Below, piece by piece: positions 50,272 through 62,900 of a DNA stretch of 64,000 nt. Where the stretch lies: the NCBI GenBank assembly GCA_009741485.1, contig CM019236.1:39838213-39902212 (forward strand), given 5' to 3'. Every line of letters starts with the position of its first letter. The first letter of the stretch is position 1. Source of the DNA: Malurus cyaneus samueli (taxonomy: Eukaryota > Chordata > Aves > Passeriformes > Maluridae). Under the pieces are notes generated by a model. That model searched no databases. It had not been told where the DNA came from and saw only the letters and a program-made list of their open reading frames with translations. Made by a program: the position numbers and the translations under genes.

Positions 50272-53200
50272 CAGGCTCTCAGGTGCTCTGAGATTATTAC
50301 TGAAGTTTTTATTGCATGATGATCTCAATCCATTTTACTGATGTTTCTGCTCGATCCATGAGATCATTCTATTCCAGTCTGACCAGATCTTACTATTCTC
50401 AATTTTTGTTTTTATTGAAACTCAGTATTCTGTGGTCTTTTCCGTTAAAATCATCTTACTGACTATGAGAGCAGGAAAAATGGGATCTCAGCGGAGTGGC
50501 TTAATGTCCCAGCACAGAAGCAGAGATGCATGAATCATACCAATAATGCTTCTCTGATCACCTCTGAAAAATACTTGGTGCTGTTTCCTTTTTTTTTAAA
50601 GGCTATAAGGTAGCTGGAAACGCCCCCATCCTGTGCTGTCCTGCGTGGTGGGGTCAAGAACAAGGACGAGAGAGGTCTACATCTCTCTTGCTACGGTGCT
50701 GGGAATGAATTTGTTCTCAGGCCTGCAGCTTGACAGGAAGAGACAGGGAAAATCTGGTGTCCTGACAAAACTTCAGGAAAAAAATAACATCCTTTTTTTT
50801 TGTCACAGTGCCAAGATGGCCCCTGTGCTCTGGGACTGTCAAGCCAAGCTGGACATCTGGTGTGGGGATTCGTCTGATGGATGAGGATGACTACATCAGA
50901 GTTAGTCACCCCAGGCTTGCTTCGGAGCCCACAGGGAGAAATGGGTACTTCCAAAGGCGTGATTTGTCTCATACTAAAGAGTTATCCAAACCCGTATTGC
51001 ATGAACTGTGCTCCAGATATCCCAGTTTCTCCGCTGAACTAGTTAGCTCATTCTATTTTTCTGACACCAAGAAGAAATGTAACATCTATTATAAATCTCT
51101 GCTGTAACCATTCAAGCTTTTTTTCTTGCTTCCCCCTACAGTCAATGAGAGCAGCAGGTCACCAGATTCTCACAACAAAGCCTTAAGTACCAGAAACTGT
51201 TATCATGTCTCTGTGTCCTCTACATGAAATAAATGTGGGGGTTTTTTCCCTTCAACATTTCCTTGCAGGACATCTTTCTTCATTTCTTATCACTTCAATG
51301 TTTTGACTGGGCTTTCTCCAGCTTGCTTCAACATTAATATAATCTGTAATGATTCAATAACGCAGCTAAGTAATACCTCCTGTTGTTCACACATAGCCTC
51401 TAATTCAGTTATCTCCTTCTATTCTCATATTTTAAACATTGAGTCTTTATGAATTGAGTCTCATAACAGTTTGAGATATACATATCTCTGGTCTTTCCTC
51501 ATGAATCTAAATTCATACAAAACTTGAACATAAAGACAAACTGAAAAGCTCAGTTACTGCTTCCAGTGCTTGGCAAGGTTGCAGTGCTGACACTGCCAGC
51601 CCAGCAGAGGAGGAAAAATAAGATTAGCGGCAGAGGCTTTGACTCCAAATGCCTTCCAGGGAACTGGCTGCACTTCGTTTGAATTTACCTCTCAGCAGTA
51701 GACAGATTTACATTTCACCCATTAGATCTCTGTGGGAAACTTCTACTCCCTGTGCATCTGTGATTTTTTCCAGTGTTTAGTTAATGAATACACATATATT
51801 TAATACCAGTGGTAATGAAGACACAAGGAGCTGTTAGGGATAATGAGAATCAGAGGCAGTTTCACACAGTTTCCGTGAATGAAAAATGGATGTGGTGTTC
51901 ATAGTACCAGTTGGAGCAGAAAATTATGAAGCTCAGTAAAAATAAATGTTGGCAGATTATCCCTTCTTAAAAAAACTTTCTGAGAACAAATACTAGCCAC
52001 AAAATCCCTCAAAAAAATCCAGCCATGGGACAATGTTATTTGCTCTTCTGTTCTGCCTAGCCATGCTGTTGACTTCAATGGACCAAGACTCTGAATATGC
52101 TTTAGGTATATAGACAGACAGAAGGATGACCCATGCCCCAGGCATTACTTGCTCACCATTCCTACTTCCTGTGTGATGCTGCAAAGGGCAGAAAATCACT
52201 ATTAATTTCTGTAAAATTTTCCTGAATCGTAAGTAGTTCTTCACTTTATTTTAAATAAAGGCCCTATTTCTTTAAAAAATATTTCTTTAAAGTGAGCGTG
52301 GGTAATTTTTCCTTGTGGTCTGATTTTAGTGTTTTCTCATAAGTGCTGTTCACCAGTCCAAAACCAGTCTTGGTTTAGCTGTCACTGCCATGAATAAGTT
52401 CACTCTGTGGACCAACGCAGCATGTGGCACCAAAAATTCAGCACCTAAAAAAAAGTTTTAATTTTTTGTGTCGTGGCCCATACCAAATGCATGTGCTATG
52501 AGAAACATTAACCAGCAAGGACTTGTATGGGCAAGGCTGAAACATCAAAAGAGATGATGCCCAGACCTTCCCGGGCTTGTCTCAGCTCCCGCTATTTAAT
52601 GCAAATGAGATAATTTCACATATGGAGATAATGGTGCGATCCTACCTCACATCTTAGTCTTGCTTCGGGAGTCAAAAGCAGCCAAATATTTTGAGGATCC
52701 CGGTGCCCCGAAGGTAACCACTAACTGTCCTGGTGCAGCCCATGGAGGGCACTCACTCACATGTGCAGGCTTGGGTTAGATCATCTCTGCTGTTGCTTTG
52801 TAGGAACAGAGAACAGCCAGCAAAAGGCAAGGAGAAGTGTGATACCTGAGAAACAGCACTCTCCTGCAGACTGGGGAAAGAGAAAACCGAAAAAAACATC
52901 TAGAAGAGAAGGACCCAAGCAAAAAAAAAAAAAAAGAAAAAATTGAAATTGAACCTAGTTAAACTGAAATGCTTACAGCAACAAAGCCCTGCTCCTTTTT
53001 CCAGTCCCCAGCAACAGCAACAAATAAACAAAATATGTTGGAAGGAGAGACAAACTGAACACATGCTTTGCTCTAGATTTATCCTTGCAAGTGTGGTACT
53101 CAAAGGACAGTGCCCAGCCTTTAAATTTGTGTTCTCACTGACCCTTGCTACACCACTTTTTCCACTCAGTCTGTTCTTGTTCATCAACCACAAGGCCCAA

Positions 53201-54412
53201 GCCATGACTTTCTTCCCAAGTGATTTTAGTCTCTTTCTTCCCTAAGCCCTTGCTTTATTTCTTTCCCGGTGTTGACAACTTGTACTGTGATCTCTTCACA
53301 CAGCTGATACTTACTAAGGAGTCAGGTTCCCTGTGATGCCAAGCAGACATTTTCAGGGTGTCAGATGGAACCAATATATTAAAGAATAACAGAAAGTTTG
53401 AGGATTATTATATTTTTATGGCCTTTAGCCATGTCTCCATATGTTTCAACATCTGTTGTTTAGTAGATATTAAATGCTGCTTGAGCAGTGAGATAAGTTC
53501 ATGGTTTATATTTGTACTTTAACCAAAGACCATGTTTATTATTATTTAGTCTTCATGGGCGCACTTAGTCAATAACAAACCATGTTGGACCATCTGCTAT
53601 TTAAAAGCTCCACAACTTCTTATGGTGAGTTTTTATCAGTGTTATCATGTCATTTAGGAAAAAAAATGTCATCTGCCTAAAGAGACAGCTCCTTCAATAA
53701 AGATTTTTGAAGCTTTTCTGAAATGCTGCTTTATAGCAAGGAACATATGGTTACCATCATAATGGCAATCAAAGATGCTGTCTGGTAGGACAGTAGTGAG
53801 ATGAGCTACTAAAATTCACTGGAAAGAGTCCGTCTTCCCAGGGCTTTTTTTCCACCCAGTAAAGGTGAAATTATTCCATCACTTCCCCACTACTGAATTT
53901 GTGTCTCACTAATGAATTGCAAGATGCCAGACCCAGGCACCTATTGTGAAGTACATTATGTAAGCATAATTTCAGAGCAGACGTTTACAAGGATTTGTAG
54001 GTACAAAACCTCATGTTGGTGAATGCTCCAATGACCACTGAATTTAGCCATCCTTTGTAACAGTTGCTGTTGATACCAAACTACTTATCTGCTGCAATGA
54101 TTTGGTCTTTAATAGTGTAAATTGGTGATGACTGTCACAAAATCTTGAGGAAAACCCTCATTTCCATGAGGTTGTGTAAAAGTAAGCCATTTCAAAGAAT
54201 TTATTCTGACACACTTTTAACATCCTTTTTTAAAAGTCTCTCTTTACAATCTTAAAAATGTCTGTGTCTCTCTATCTTCTCTTGATTCTATTTAAGAACT
54301 GGAAATATTCTTCCTGTGAAAATTATGACGTAAGGTCCTTTTTTCACCTTAAAGAACCATGACTTCTCTAAGGAAAAATGTAGAAAATACAGTGAAGGGA
54401 ATTTCCCTGTTC

Positions 54413-54436
54413 ACTCAGTGATACTCACTGAGTATC
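54413..54436. repeat. Overlapping inverted repeats (copy 4 version)
   Basis: The same two nested hairpins as at 41356-41379: arms 54413-54421 and 54425-54433, and arms 54420-54427 and 54429-54436. Confidence 0.75.
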
Positions 54437-54810
54437 ATTTCCACATTGTATGCATATTTCACCTCTTGGTAAGTGCACTGAAGGCATGGTTCAAATGCAG
54501 CAGTATTTAAAACAACATTTTCCATTTTTCTTCTTGAAGTTCTTACACTTTTTTCAACTGTAAATCTTGAGATAAAGGTAGCTCTTGTTCCCTTTTATTC
54601 TCTGTGCATTTATGCAAGCAGCAGGAATAAAGCCAGCACTCAACCTGGTTACTTGCATGCACACACATCCACAATCTGAGTAGCCCATGCTGCTCTGGGC
54701 AGCTGGGATTCTTTCTGTACTTGTCCATGCATAACCTATAATCACGGCTCAACTTTAAAAAACATCTGATGCATCAACCAAAATAAAATGTTCTTTCCAG
54801 AAAGCCTAGT

Positions 54811-55868
54811 TCACTGTGTTTCTTTATTTTTTTTTTTTTTTTTTTTTTTTGTTTCTTTGCTTTTATATAATAACATACAAATATATAATTACAAATTTCT
54901 GACTGGTGTTTTAATTGTGACTTAGGAAAATTAGCAGCTTTTGTTGGCAGCAATCATCCTCTACTCTTTCTTTTCTTTTTTTTCTGAGATAAGAAGAAGA
55001 AAATTTAAAACAAATTTTCAAAGCAAGGCAGAAGCTGGAAACTGTGTGTGAGGTATACGGTAAAAATAGTTCCTGTAGTTTCCCAAGATTACAGAGAGAA
55101 AACTCCAGCAAATCAAAGAGTCAAGCACAAGAGGAACATTGCAGCCCCCAGAGAGAGTGATTTTGGGGTAAAAAAAACCTGTCATAATGAATTCTGAAGC
55201 CACTGGCAACTTCTATTTGCCATTGCTTGCAGGCTTTATAGAAACCACTTGGTGTGTTGGTTGAGAACTGCGAAGACATAGCAGAGTCCCCTGAGGGGAG
55301 AAGCCTATGAGATGACACTAGAAACGCTGATGGTTTTCCCAAGAAGAACTGATTTCCCCTCTTCCTGTAGGGGCTTCTGAGGATGGGAGCTGTTTGGTGC
55401 AGAATTTCCCTATGGAATGAAGCGGGCAGCTTTACAGGAGTGGCTGCATTAACTGAGATGGTTTTCACTGAGTCGTGGCTATGAGAGAGCAGCATCAGCA
55501 CTGCCAGGGATGTTACTCCAGAATCCCTTCACTCCACCAGAGGTGGCCAAGGCAGCCAATATGTCTCTGCACAGCAAACCTCATGGCACAGACTGGGTGC
55601 GCTTGTCACGAGGAAGTTTTCCCAATAATACCGCAGGGATGAAGTGCTCCAGAATTTCTGGCATATTTTGGTGGGAGGGTTTTATCATTCTAAATCAGCT
55701 GCTCACTCTTAAGGTTTTGTGGTAAGCACACTATAGATCCAAGTCCGCACACAGACATTTGATTTGAATGTTTTCACACTTGTTTCTGAAATTAAGGAAA
55801 TGCAATAATTATAATTACATATTAACTTCTATGCTTTTTAAAACAGTAAAGGTGGATGGAGAAGCAAC
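54811..55868. other. 1.06-kb segment present after copy 4 but absent after copy 3
   Basis: Copy 3 passes from CCTAGT (to 41760) straight to ACTGGACTAATTTTGG, while copy 4 has this segment in between. It opens with a T-run of 24 (54827-54850), which on the minus strand would be a poly-A tail at the 3' end. A 126-codon minus-strand open frame (55121-55501) and overlapping plus-strand frames show no recognised domain. No target-site duplication is visible, only one or two bases of shared sequence at the junction. It could be an insertion allele, a deletion in copy 3, or a collapse during assembly caused by the T-run. Confidence 0.6.
54827..54850. repeat. Poly-T run of 24 bases
   Basis: An uninterrupted T-run in T-rich context near the left edge of the segment missing from copy 3. 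Confidence 0.9.
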
Positions 55869-56036
55869 TACTGACTAATTTTGGAGGTTGACAGGAGTGG
55901 GATGGCAATCTGCCATATCGCAGGAGTGACCTGACCAGCCTATTTTTCCAATTGGATTTTTTCTAATAAAATGACCCATTGGCGCGCACTCAAAAACTTG
56001 GTACAAGGTTGGCATCCCTTCTAGCTAAGCAATCTT
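55869..56036 (+). repeat. Flank shared with the end of copy 3
   Basis: It matches 41760-41929 (GACAGGAGTGGGATGGCAAT, then the ATCGCAGGAGTGACC block) with a few small indels. Here it continues into 56037, whereas in copy 3 it stops at the N gap. This shows where copy 3 would reconnect. Confidence 0.9.
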
Positions 56037-56475
56037 TTAACCCAAGGCCACGCTGTTTCTGTTGTCCTTGTGTTTCTGGCATTTTTGTTACCTTCTTGAG
56101 GACTGAATCAGATGCTTTGGGGATTTTAGCAAGATTTAAAAAGCGAGGCTGATGAGTATGTTCTGATATCAAGCAGAATTGAAAGACACTTGAAGCTTCA
56201 GAAGGGATATTTGACATCCAGTGATTAGTAGATTGCATTTTCAAACAGCAATAAGGATTTAGATTCTGTAATGCTAGCTGTTAAGAAGATATATTAGATT
56301 CAACATATAAATGTGTATAACATTTAAGAACTGCTGCTAATTATTTATCTTAATTCCTGCATAAATATACATTATATGTATACAGAGATGATACTCTAAA
56401 ATCATATATAACTTAAATGTAAATTTCACTGGTCTAGAAGTCCCAAGAGTTGACCTTATTCTTGAAAGCCTTTTG
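56037..56475 (+). repeat. Tandem 439-bp block, first unit
   Basis: It begins TTAACCCAAGGCCACGCTG and ends near TTATTCTTGAAAGCC. The next unit repeats it from 56476. The two differ only by scattered one-base indels and a few shuffled bases, with no clear pattern of real divergence. Confidence 0.9.
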
Positions 56476-56922
56476 TTAACCCAAGGCCAGCTGTTTTTCT
56501 GTTGTCCTTGTGTTTCTGGCATTTTTGTTACCTTCATTGAGGACTGAATCAGATGCTTTTGGGGATTTTAGCAAGATTTAAAAGCGAGGCTGATGAGTAT
56601 GTCTCTGATATCAAGCAGAATTTGAAAGACACTGAAAGCTGTCAGAAGGGATATTTGACATCCAGTGATTAGTAGATTGCATTTTCAACAGCAATTAAGG
56701 ATTTAGATTCTGTAATGCTAGCTGTTAAGAAGATATATTAGATTCAAACATATAAATGTAGTATAACATTTAAGAACTGCTGCTAATTATTTATCTTAAT
56801 TCCTGCATAAATATACATTTATATGTATACAGAAGATATACTCTAAAATACATAATATAAACTTAAATGTAAATTTTCACTGGTCCTAGAAGTCCAAGAG
56901 TTGACCTTATTCTTGAAAGCTT
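56476..56922 (+). repeat. Tandem 439-bp block, second unit
   Basis: Nearly identical to 56037-56475, then continues into unique sequence (TTTGTGCTATCATTGGC). The slight excess length comes from small insertions. Confidence 0.9.
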
Positions 56923-59876
56923 TGTGCTATCATTGGCAACACATTTTTAAACGTTTGAAACCAAGCTAGCCTACTTCTTAATTAGGAGTAGTGTATATCC
57001 TTCATGAAATTTGGACTTGATCAGAAATTCATGACAACTGGACTTGATCTTCTGTAACGTGTGTGTAGACTGTGCACCTTCTTCAAAACATCTGAGGAGG
57101 TTACCTCCTTGTCTTAGATTATCAACATAGACTCTGAAAATCATGGGACAATCACAGGCTTGGGTTCCTGTCTACTGTTTCATGAAATGCTGGTTATTTT
57201 GAATTAAACAGGCTTGTTAAAAGATATAACTGCATTTTACTTGAGAAATATTTATCTTACTTTTAGAGATAAAGAGTCTCAATGTCCCACTTTCCAATAA
57301 AAATATTTACCTTTTTTTCAGTCATCAGTTGTCAGTTCTCAAAAGGACTGAAAGCACCTTGTCTAAATATTTTCAAAATCATTAATATCCTGCAATTTAA
57401 GATTTACTTTTACAGCTCTATTCATTCAGTATCTCACCATTATCACTCTGTTAATCCAAAAAAAATCAAGATTTAATTAATTTTGTAAACTGCTTTACTT
57501 TCTTATTAAGTCTTTTGGAGGAATGAGCTTGAAGTGAAATGAGAATTCTCTTTTCTGCCAAATTATCCTTCAGGTGCCAGAATCTGAACACATTCTGAAG
57601 TGTTTTGGATAATGAAAGGAAGGAAGGTGCTTGGCAGGAAAGGGCTACCTGAAAAGGTTTGCAGTGTCAGGGTCCAAGATAAGGAATGAGCACAAAAATG
57701 TTGGTGGCTGAAGGATGAGTAAGAGAAAACATCTGGGAGTTTGGAGAATGTCAGAGATCAGCCTGGGTGAGGACCAGGAAGAGCTGGGGTAAGGAGCAGC
57801 CAGTTCACAGATGTTTCAGACTCATTTCAGCTAGATGAGCTGAACAAAGATCCACTCTTTGACAGCAGCCTCTCACAATGACACTGCTCAGTAAGAGCTT
57901 CTTGGGACAATATGACTTTAAAGTATTCCACGGAGAATTCCAGTATTCCACAAAAATACACATCCTGTGCAAACCACTAGGGCCTCCCTGATGCTGGGGG
58001 GCAATGTGCATGTAGATTATGAAGTTTGCTGGCTCCTCATGACCTTGGCTTTTCAGAGACTGTGTGTATCTAAGACGAATACAAGATATCTAAGATATCC
58101 AATAAAAGCCTTAATTTTCTATTGGAAGTGTGTCACCACACTGAAACAAACATCAACACAACAAAAGCGCAATGTTTGAAGTCATGTAGATTGATTGAGA
58201 CATTATTTAATTTTTAGTCAGGTGGCCCTGTAAGCACTACAAGACATATATTGTGTGAGAAATAACAATTTTCCCAGAAGGCAGCGCACTGGAGTGCTCA
58301 CCATTATGATGAGGAGAATTGTCTGAGAGGCAGAGGACTTTCTGTCCTCAAATAACCACACAGCTTGTTTCTGTCTTGGTGAGAACTGGAACATGCAGTT
58401 TCTTGTATGGCTTGAGCTGAAAGCTAATTTGTCATGATTCAGGCATCAGCTCATATACATGACTTGTGATTTAGGAATACATGTTTTACTAACACCTTCT
58501 GAAAGACTGAAGAAATGGCAATATTTAGAACATTGCTATTAAAGTATGTAGAGCAACTTTCAGAAGGAAACCAAACAAATGTACTTCACTGTCACCATAA
58601 TTATGTGACAAAGAATACTTTCCTGTTTTGATTAACATTTTCCCATGAATGCTTAACATCTCAGAACTGAAACACAAACTCTTCAGTAACAGAGACCCTA
58701 TTTTTAATTTTTTCCCTGGTAAGCAATGGCATCCACTCTATATGCAGCTTTGTTTGATTTGTGTTACCAATCAGCTGAGAGTATTTCAATGTACCATACA
58801 ATTCACCTGGTTTTCGGAGCCAGCTTGCAAATCTTGACAATTTACAGCAGTTTACGTATGCTTTCCAGCTGCTACATGTGTATCAACAAAAACAAAACCA
58901 GAGTCTGAGACAGTAAAAAGACTCATCTTGATTTCCACAGGCTTTCAATGATTCATTTAGAGTGCATGGATCTGTGTTAAGATAAGACAGAGAGCCACCA
59001 ACCATATAAATGTATCATTTATCACTGAAAACCTCACACCAAGAAACTTTATGGATCTCTTAGTCAAGCTCAGGCAGTAGATTTTTATTGATTTGTATTC
59101 TCCATGCCAGATCAATTTTCAAAATTCATAATAATCCAGTCTTGGTATTTCTGTGATAATGAGACAGATGTGTATGAACTGGGACTTGCGACAACCTCGA
59201 TCTCACTATGACACGATCTAGCTCCACTTCACTTAGTACTTTTCCAAAGATAACAACAAATCTCAAGAGTTTTCAGCTACCAGTGAGTACATTGAAAAAA
59301 ATCCACTTCTGCCAAGCACTGTAATGGTATTGGTAAACAAAATTTGCATTGTATTGGGGAAAAAGTACAAGAGACAATGCAGCGAGGATTTGGTGGGTTT
59401 TTGTAGACTTTATAATATGATCTGTCCAGTGAGATGGGAGACTTTCAATGAAGCTTTGACTCAAGACACTCTCCTGGCACTTCTTAGCTGTGCTGTAAAT
59501 CAACTGTCAGGGATCCCTACTTCTGTGTTGTAGATTGTCCTTCAAAACTTTTCATTCAGCACCATGCCCTTCATTCTTTCTTGAATTGTTCATCCACTTC
59601 ATGATTACATACGTGTCATCACAGTGGTTCCCAAGTATTCCCTTTCATGACGCCTCATTCATGGCCATTGACATCATTCCTCCATTTGGTCTCTGTCTGA
59701 GAGGATCACCAGATATCAGATTGCATTTAACATTGGATAAAACTGATATTTTCAGAGGTTTTGCTTCGTCTCACTGATTCTGGGATTTGAGAATTAAGTT
59801 ATTCATATTGGGGACATGTAGGTTGTTTTTATCTCCTTATAAAGTGCAAGCAGTCACCTTTGCAGTAATCATTACT
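56923..59876. other. AT-rich non-coding stretch, nothing recognised
   Basis: No gene, RNA or transposon was identified. Open frames are 80 codons or less and have no motif. Confidence 0.55.
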
Positions 59877-59934
59877 GGTTTTTTTTTTTCTTTTTTTTGG
59901 TTTTGGTTTTTGTTTTTTTTTTTTTTTTTTTCTT
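59877..59934. repeat. T-rich simple repeat
   Basis: T-runs are broken by C, GG and G, ending with 19 T at 59913-59931. Overlapping phenylalanine- and lysine-rich open frames here are composition effects. Confidence 0.9.
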
Positions 59935-62900
59935 GCCTATGTCTTCATTTAAATCAGAGCCTCTGTATCTGGACAGATGTTGCTCCAGGTGGCATGACGA
60001 CTTAGGTGATGAAATTCCATATTTTGCCTCTCTTAAAATGAAAAGGGATAAAGAGCAGAAAAAAGAGCAGTGTGAACAGCTCACACCATATCCTTCAAGT
60101 TCTCATTGATGATCACAGGAATGTCTTAGTTCTTGTATTTTTTGGGGAAACTGAGCCAGAGTTTAACCTCCTATCTGCTTCTTTCTTGGCAAATTGCTCA
60201 CATTCTCAGGTGGTCTCACATTCACTTGTGTCCCACACTGGTGCATGTGGCAATGCCTACAAAGCTCATTTGTACAAGTTTAGATATCACATATGAGAGA
60301 AACATTTCCAAGAAGAGACAGAAGGATTTAATTAAAACTGTGACTTACTAATCAGGCTTACTAATTCTTCACAGAGACCCACAGTTTTTTTGATTTACTG
60401 CCTTTCTGGACTTTACTGCCAGAATGTTCCATGAAACAGTGCGGGAAGATTTCGTGGTTTGCTTGCACCTCCCTGTCCCCAGAGAGTAGAAGAGATTTCA
60501 CAAGAATAATGGTAATGCAGGGGGGCATGTGTCATTACACCATCAGCAGTCCTGTCCAGAAACTAACCAGAGACAGGCAGTAGGAAGCAGCAAGGCTGTC
60601 TGAACAGAATAGTGTGCTGATCGCATATTACATTACTCTGAAATTAAAAAATTACTTTGTCTGAAAATATAACTTGAGGAAGGTTTAATTGCCACATACA
60701 ATTCCTTAGTGGGAATGCAATCTGTTTGCAGACTGCTGGAGAATACAGAATAAATAGCTCATTGTTTCACAGATTTCGACACACTGACATTAATAAATTA
60801 AGTTAGATTCTTCCAAGAAATTAGTGAGTCTTTCAAGACCACCTCTAGACATTATCCTAATTTCTTGAGCAAAGCAGGCACTTACTGATAATGTGAAAGC
60901 TGCCTCGAACATAAAGAAAACAGTTCAACTCCAAAGCACAACTCATAGAAGAACAATAAAAAGCTATTGGTATTTTCACTTTAATAAAACTTCTCTGGAT
61001 TTAAACATGTGAAACCCATATTGAATCAGATCTTATAATTAAGAAACAAGTAAATTTAATGCCATTTATGCCATTATGATTAAGAAACAAGTACAATTTA
61101 TAAAATTTATGCCATTATTGTTTATATTTTAATTTTCTTTTGCTCTTAAATATCTCCTGTGAAATCCTCTTCCAAAACTCTCTGATTTGAATTTGTCTCT
61201 TGTTATGTTTAGATTATAACCGTAAGCAAGCTAGTAGACAACAGTCTAATTTATTTTTAATGAGATTCATAAAACTAATTGATTTAAGTAGAAGATATCC
61301 AATTATAGGTGTACACAAGTGAAAGGAATATGGGCAGGCTGCATGCATTCCACAGCACATTCAGCACCAGTTTGCTGAGTTTAAGAGCAAATATGAGAAC
61401 AGTGTTGAAAACACTGAAAGTACTTATGAGGTTCTGTATCTCCATATATTGATATTGAGAAATCTCCATCAAACTGAAGAATTTGCTGCCTCTCTGTTAC
61501 AGATTCAATCGATAAGGTATAATGAGTAGATTCTAGTGGGGTCAACTAAGTGGGTTTATATCAGGCTTACATCTTGTTAGCAGTTTTGAGAAAGCCACTA
61601 ATCTGAACTTCAGGAACAGCTGATGTATCTAAGGTAAGAAAATATTTTCAAAGGCAGTGATTTGTTGTCAGAAGGCAAAGTCCTTAACAATTGCAGCATT
61701 CGTAGCATGTCTATAAATAGAGATATGTATATTTTTATTCACTTCCCTTGTCAGGCCCCATCAAAAATAGCAGATGTTCATATGGTCCCAAAGCTCCCTT
61801 CAGTGTCATTCTGCTCCGATTTCTCTTACTAATGTGTGAGGGTGTCAAGGTGATCATATGAAGGGGATGTCTCTTTACCCCTTCCACTTTTTCACATCAG
61901 AAACATTTTTGACTCAAAAAATAAAGTAAGGACAATCTTATTTTCCAAAAGTAACCCCTAATTTTTGATGGCTCAGTGCCTGCATCATTTTCCATAAATA
62001 GCTGTGATACTTTGAGAATCTTTGCCACCAAATTACATCTCATCCTTGAACACGTGGCAGCAATACCTGAAATCTTGCCTACCATCTATATACTGCCCTG
62101 TGATAATGCTTCAATTACCTATTAACATTCTAAGTGTTTGCTGAAACATGAGGTAAGAAAGCAGTATTTTATACTTTAAAAAATCCCACTTGTATCTCAT
62201 ATTTAACAGTAAAGTGGAGCATGGTAAAGGATTTCTGAGCCCTTCCAGCTCTTCTGTGACACATTCAGGTTATATGGAGCCAATTAGATACTCTGCATGG
62301 CAAATGTTGTATTCTAACCAATAGAGCTGTGCTGCTCGAAGAAATCTGTGTTAATGGCTTTTGCAGAAGTTGGAACACGCTATGGGAATGTTATCCTAGT
62401 CAATGAGGGGTTCAAGACTTCCTCAAAAAATATTAATGGAAATTGTTTTCCGGAGATTTCCCAAAAGATTTGAAGACTTTTCCCCTACTCTACTAAAACT
62501 GTTGCTGAAAAACTGCAGACCTTGCAGTGTTCAGAATCAAGAAAATACTCAGCAGATGCTGTTTCTGTCCCAAAGTGAGAAGTTCATGGCTTTTTTCTTT
62601 TTGGCAGCCCCCATCCTGTGTTGGTGGAGTTCACACAGCCTTCCTGAAAGGGTGATCCGAGGTGGAAGGAGTGCTGGGGGGAACGACACACACCAGCCTT
62701 CTGAGAGAGCTCAACATTTCCCATCAGCCAAAATGTGCAGCACTGCTGCACTGGAGCTCTAAAGAAATGCTCATTTGCTCCATGAGCTGTCAGTCAAAAC
62801 TGAAGCAGAGCTCACGGTGAAGTAATGACAAATGTCTGATGTTGTACCCTGAGAATCTGTTTCATGCCTCTCCTCAGTGCAGAAGGCTCTGCCAGATCTT

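Larger units (their letters stand above)
42253..54810 (+). repeat. Copy 4 of the large duplicated unit
   Basis: It is colinear with copy 3 from 29398 to 41760. From 42253 to about 48620 it is full of one- and two-base insertions and deletions relative to copies 2 and 3. The worst stretch, 47399-48261 (863 bp), corresponds to 715 bp in copy 3 and 722 bp in copy 2. From about 48620 onward the error rate drops and the sequence closely follows copy 3. It shares the copy-3 alleles (A at 46915 and 48823) and the extra segment at 44512-44608. At its right end it continues through AAAGCCTAGTTCACTG into a T-run that copy 3 lacks. No gene is recognised. Confidence 0.95.

Noticed and set aside
19170..54810. 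Gene cluster of recently duplicated coding genes
   Set aside because: No frame in the unit has a recognisable domain or exon structure. Frames recur only because the DNA is copied, and many are broken by indels in one copy or another.
57093..57109. Small inverted repeat around AGGAGGTTACCTCCT
   Set aside because: A 7-bp-arm palindrome of this kind is expected by chance in 64 kb and has no supporting context.
59872..60109. Phe-rich and Lys-rich frames near 59.9 kb
   Set aside because: They are produced by the T-rich simple repeat at 59877-59934.
62403..62762. 119-codon frame ending at 62762
   Set aside because: No motif, start context or neighbouring exon supports it. Length is within chance for 64 kb of sequence.
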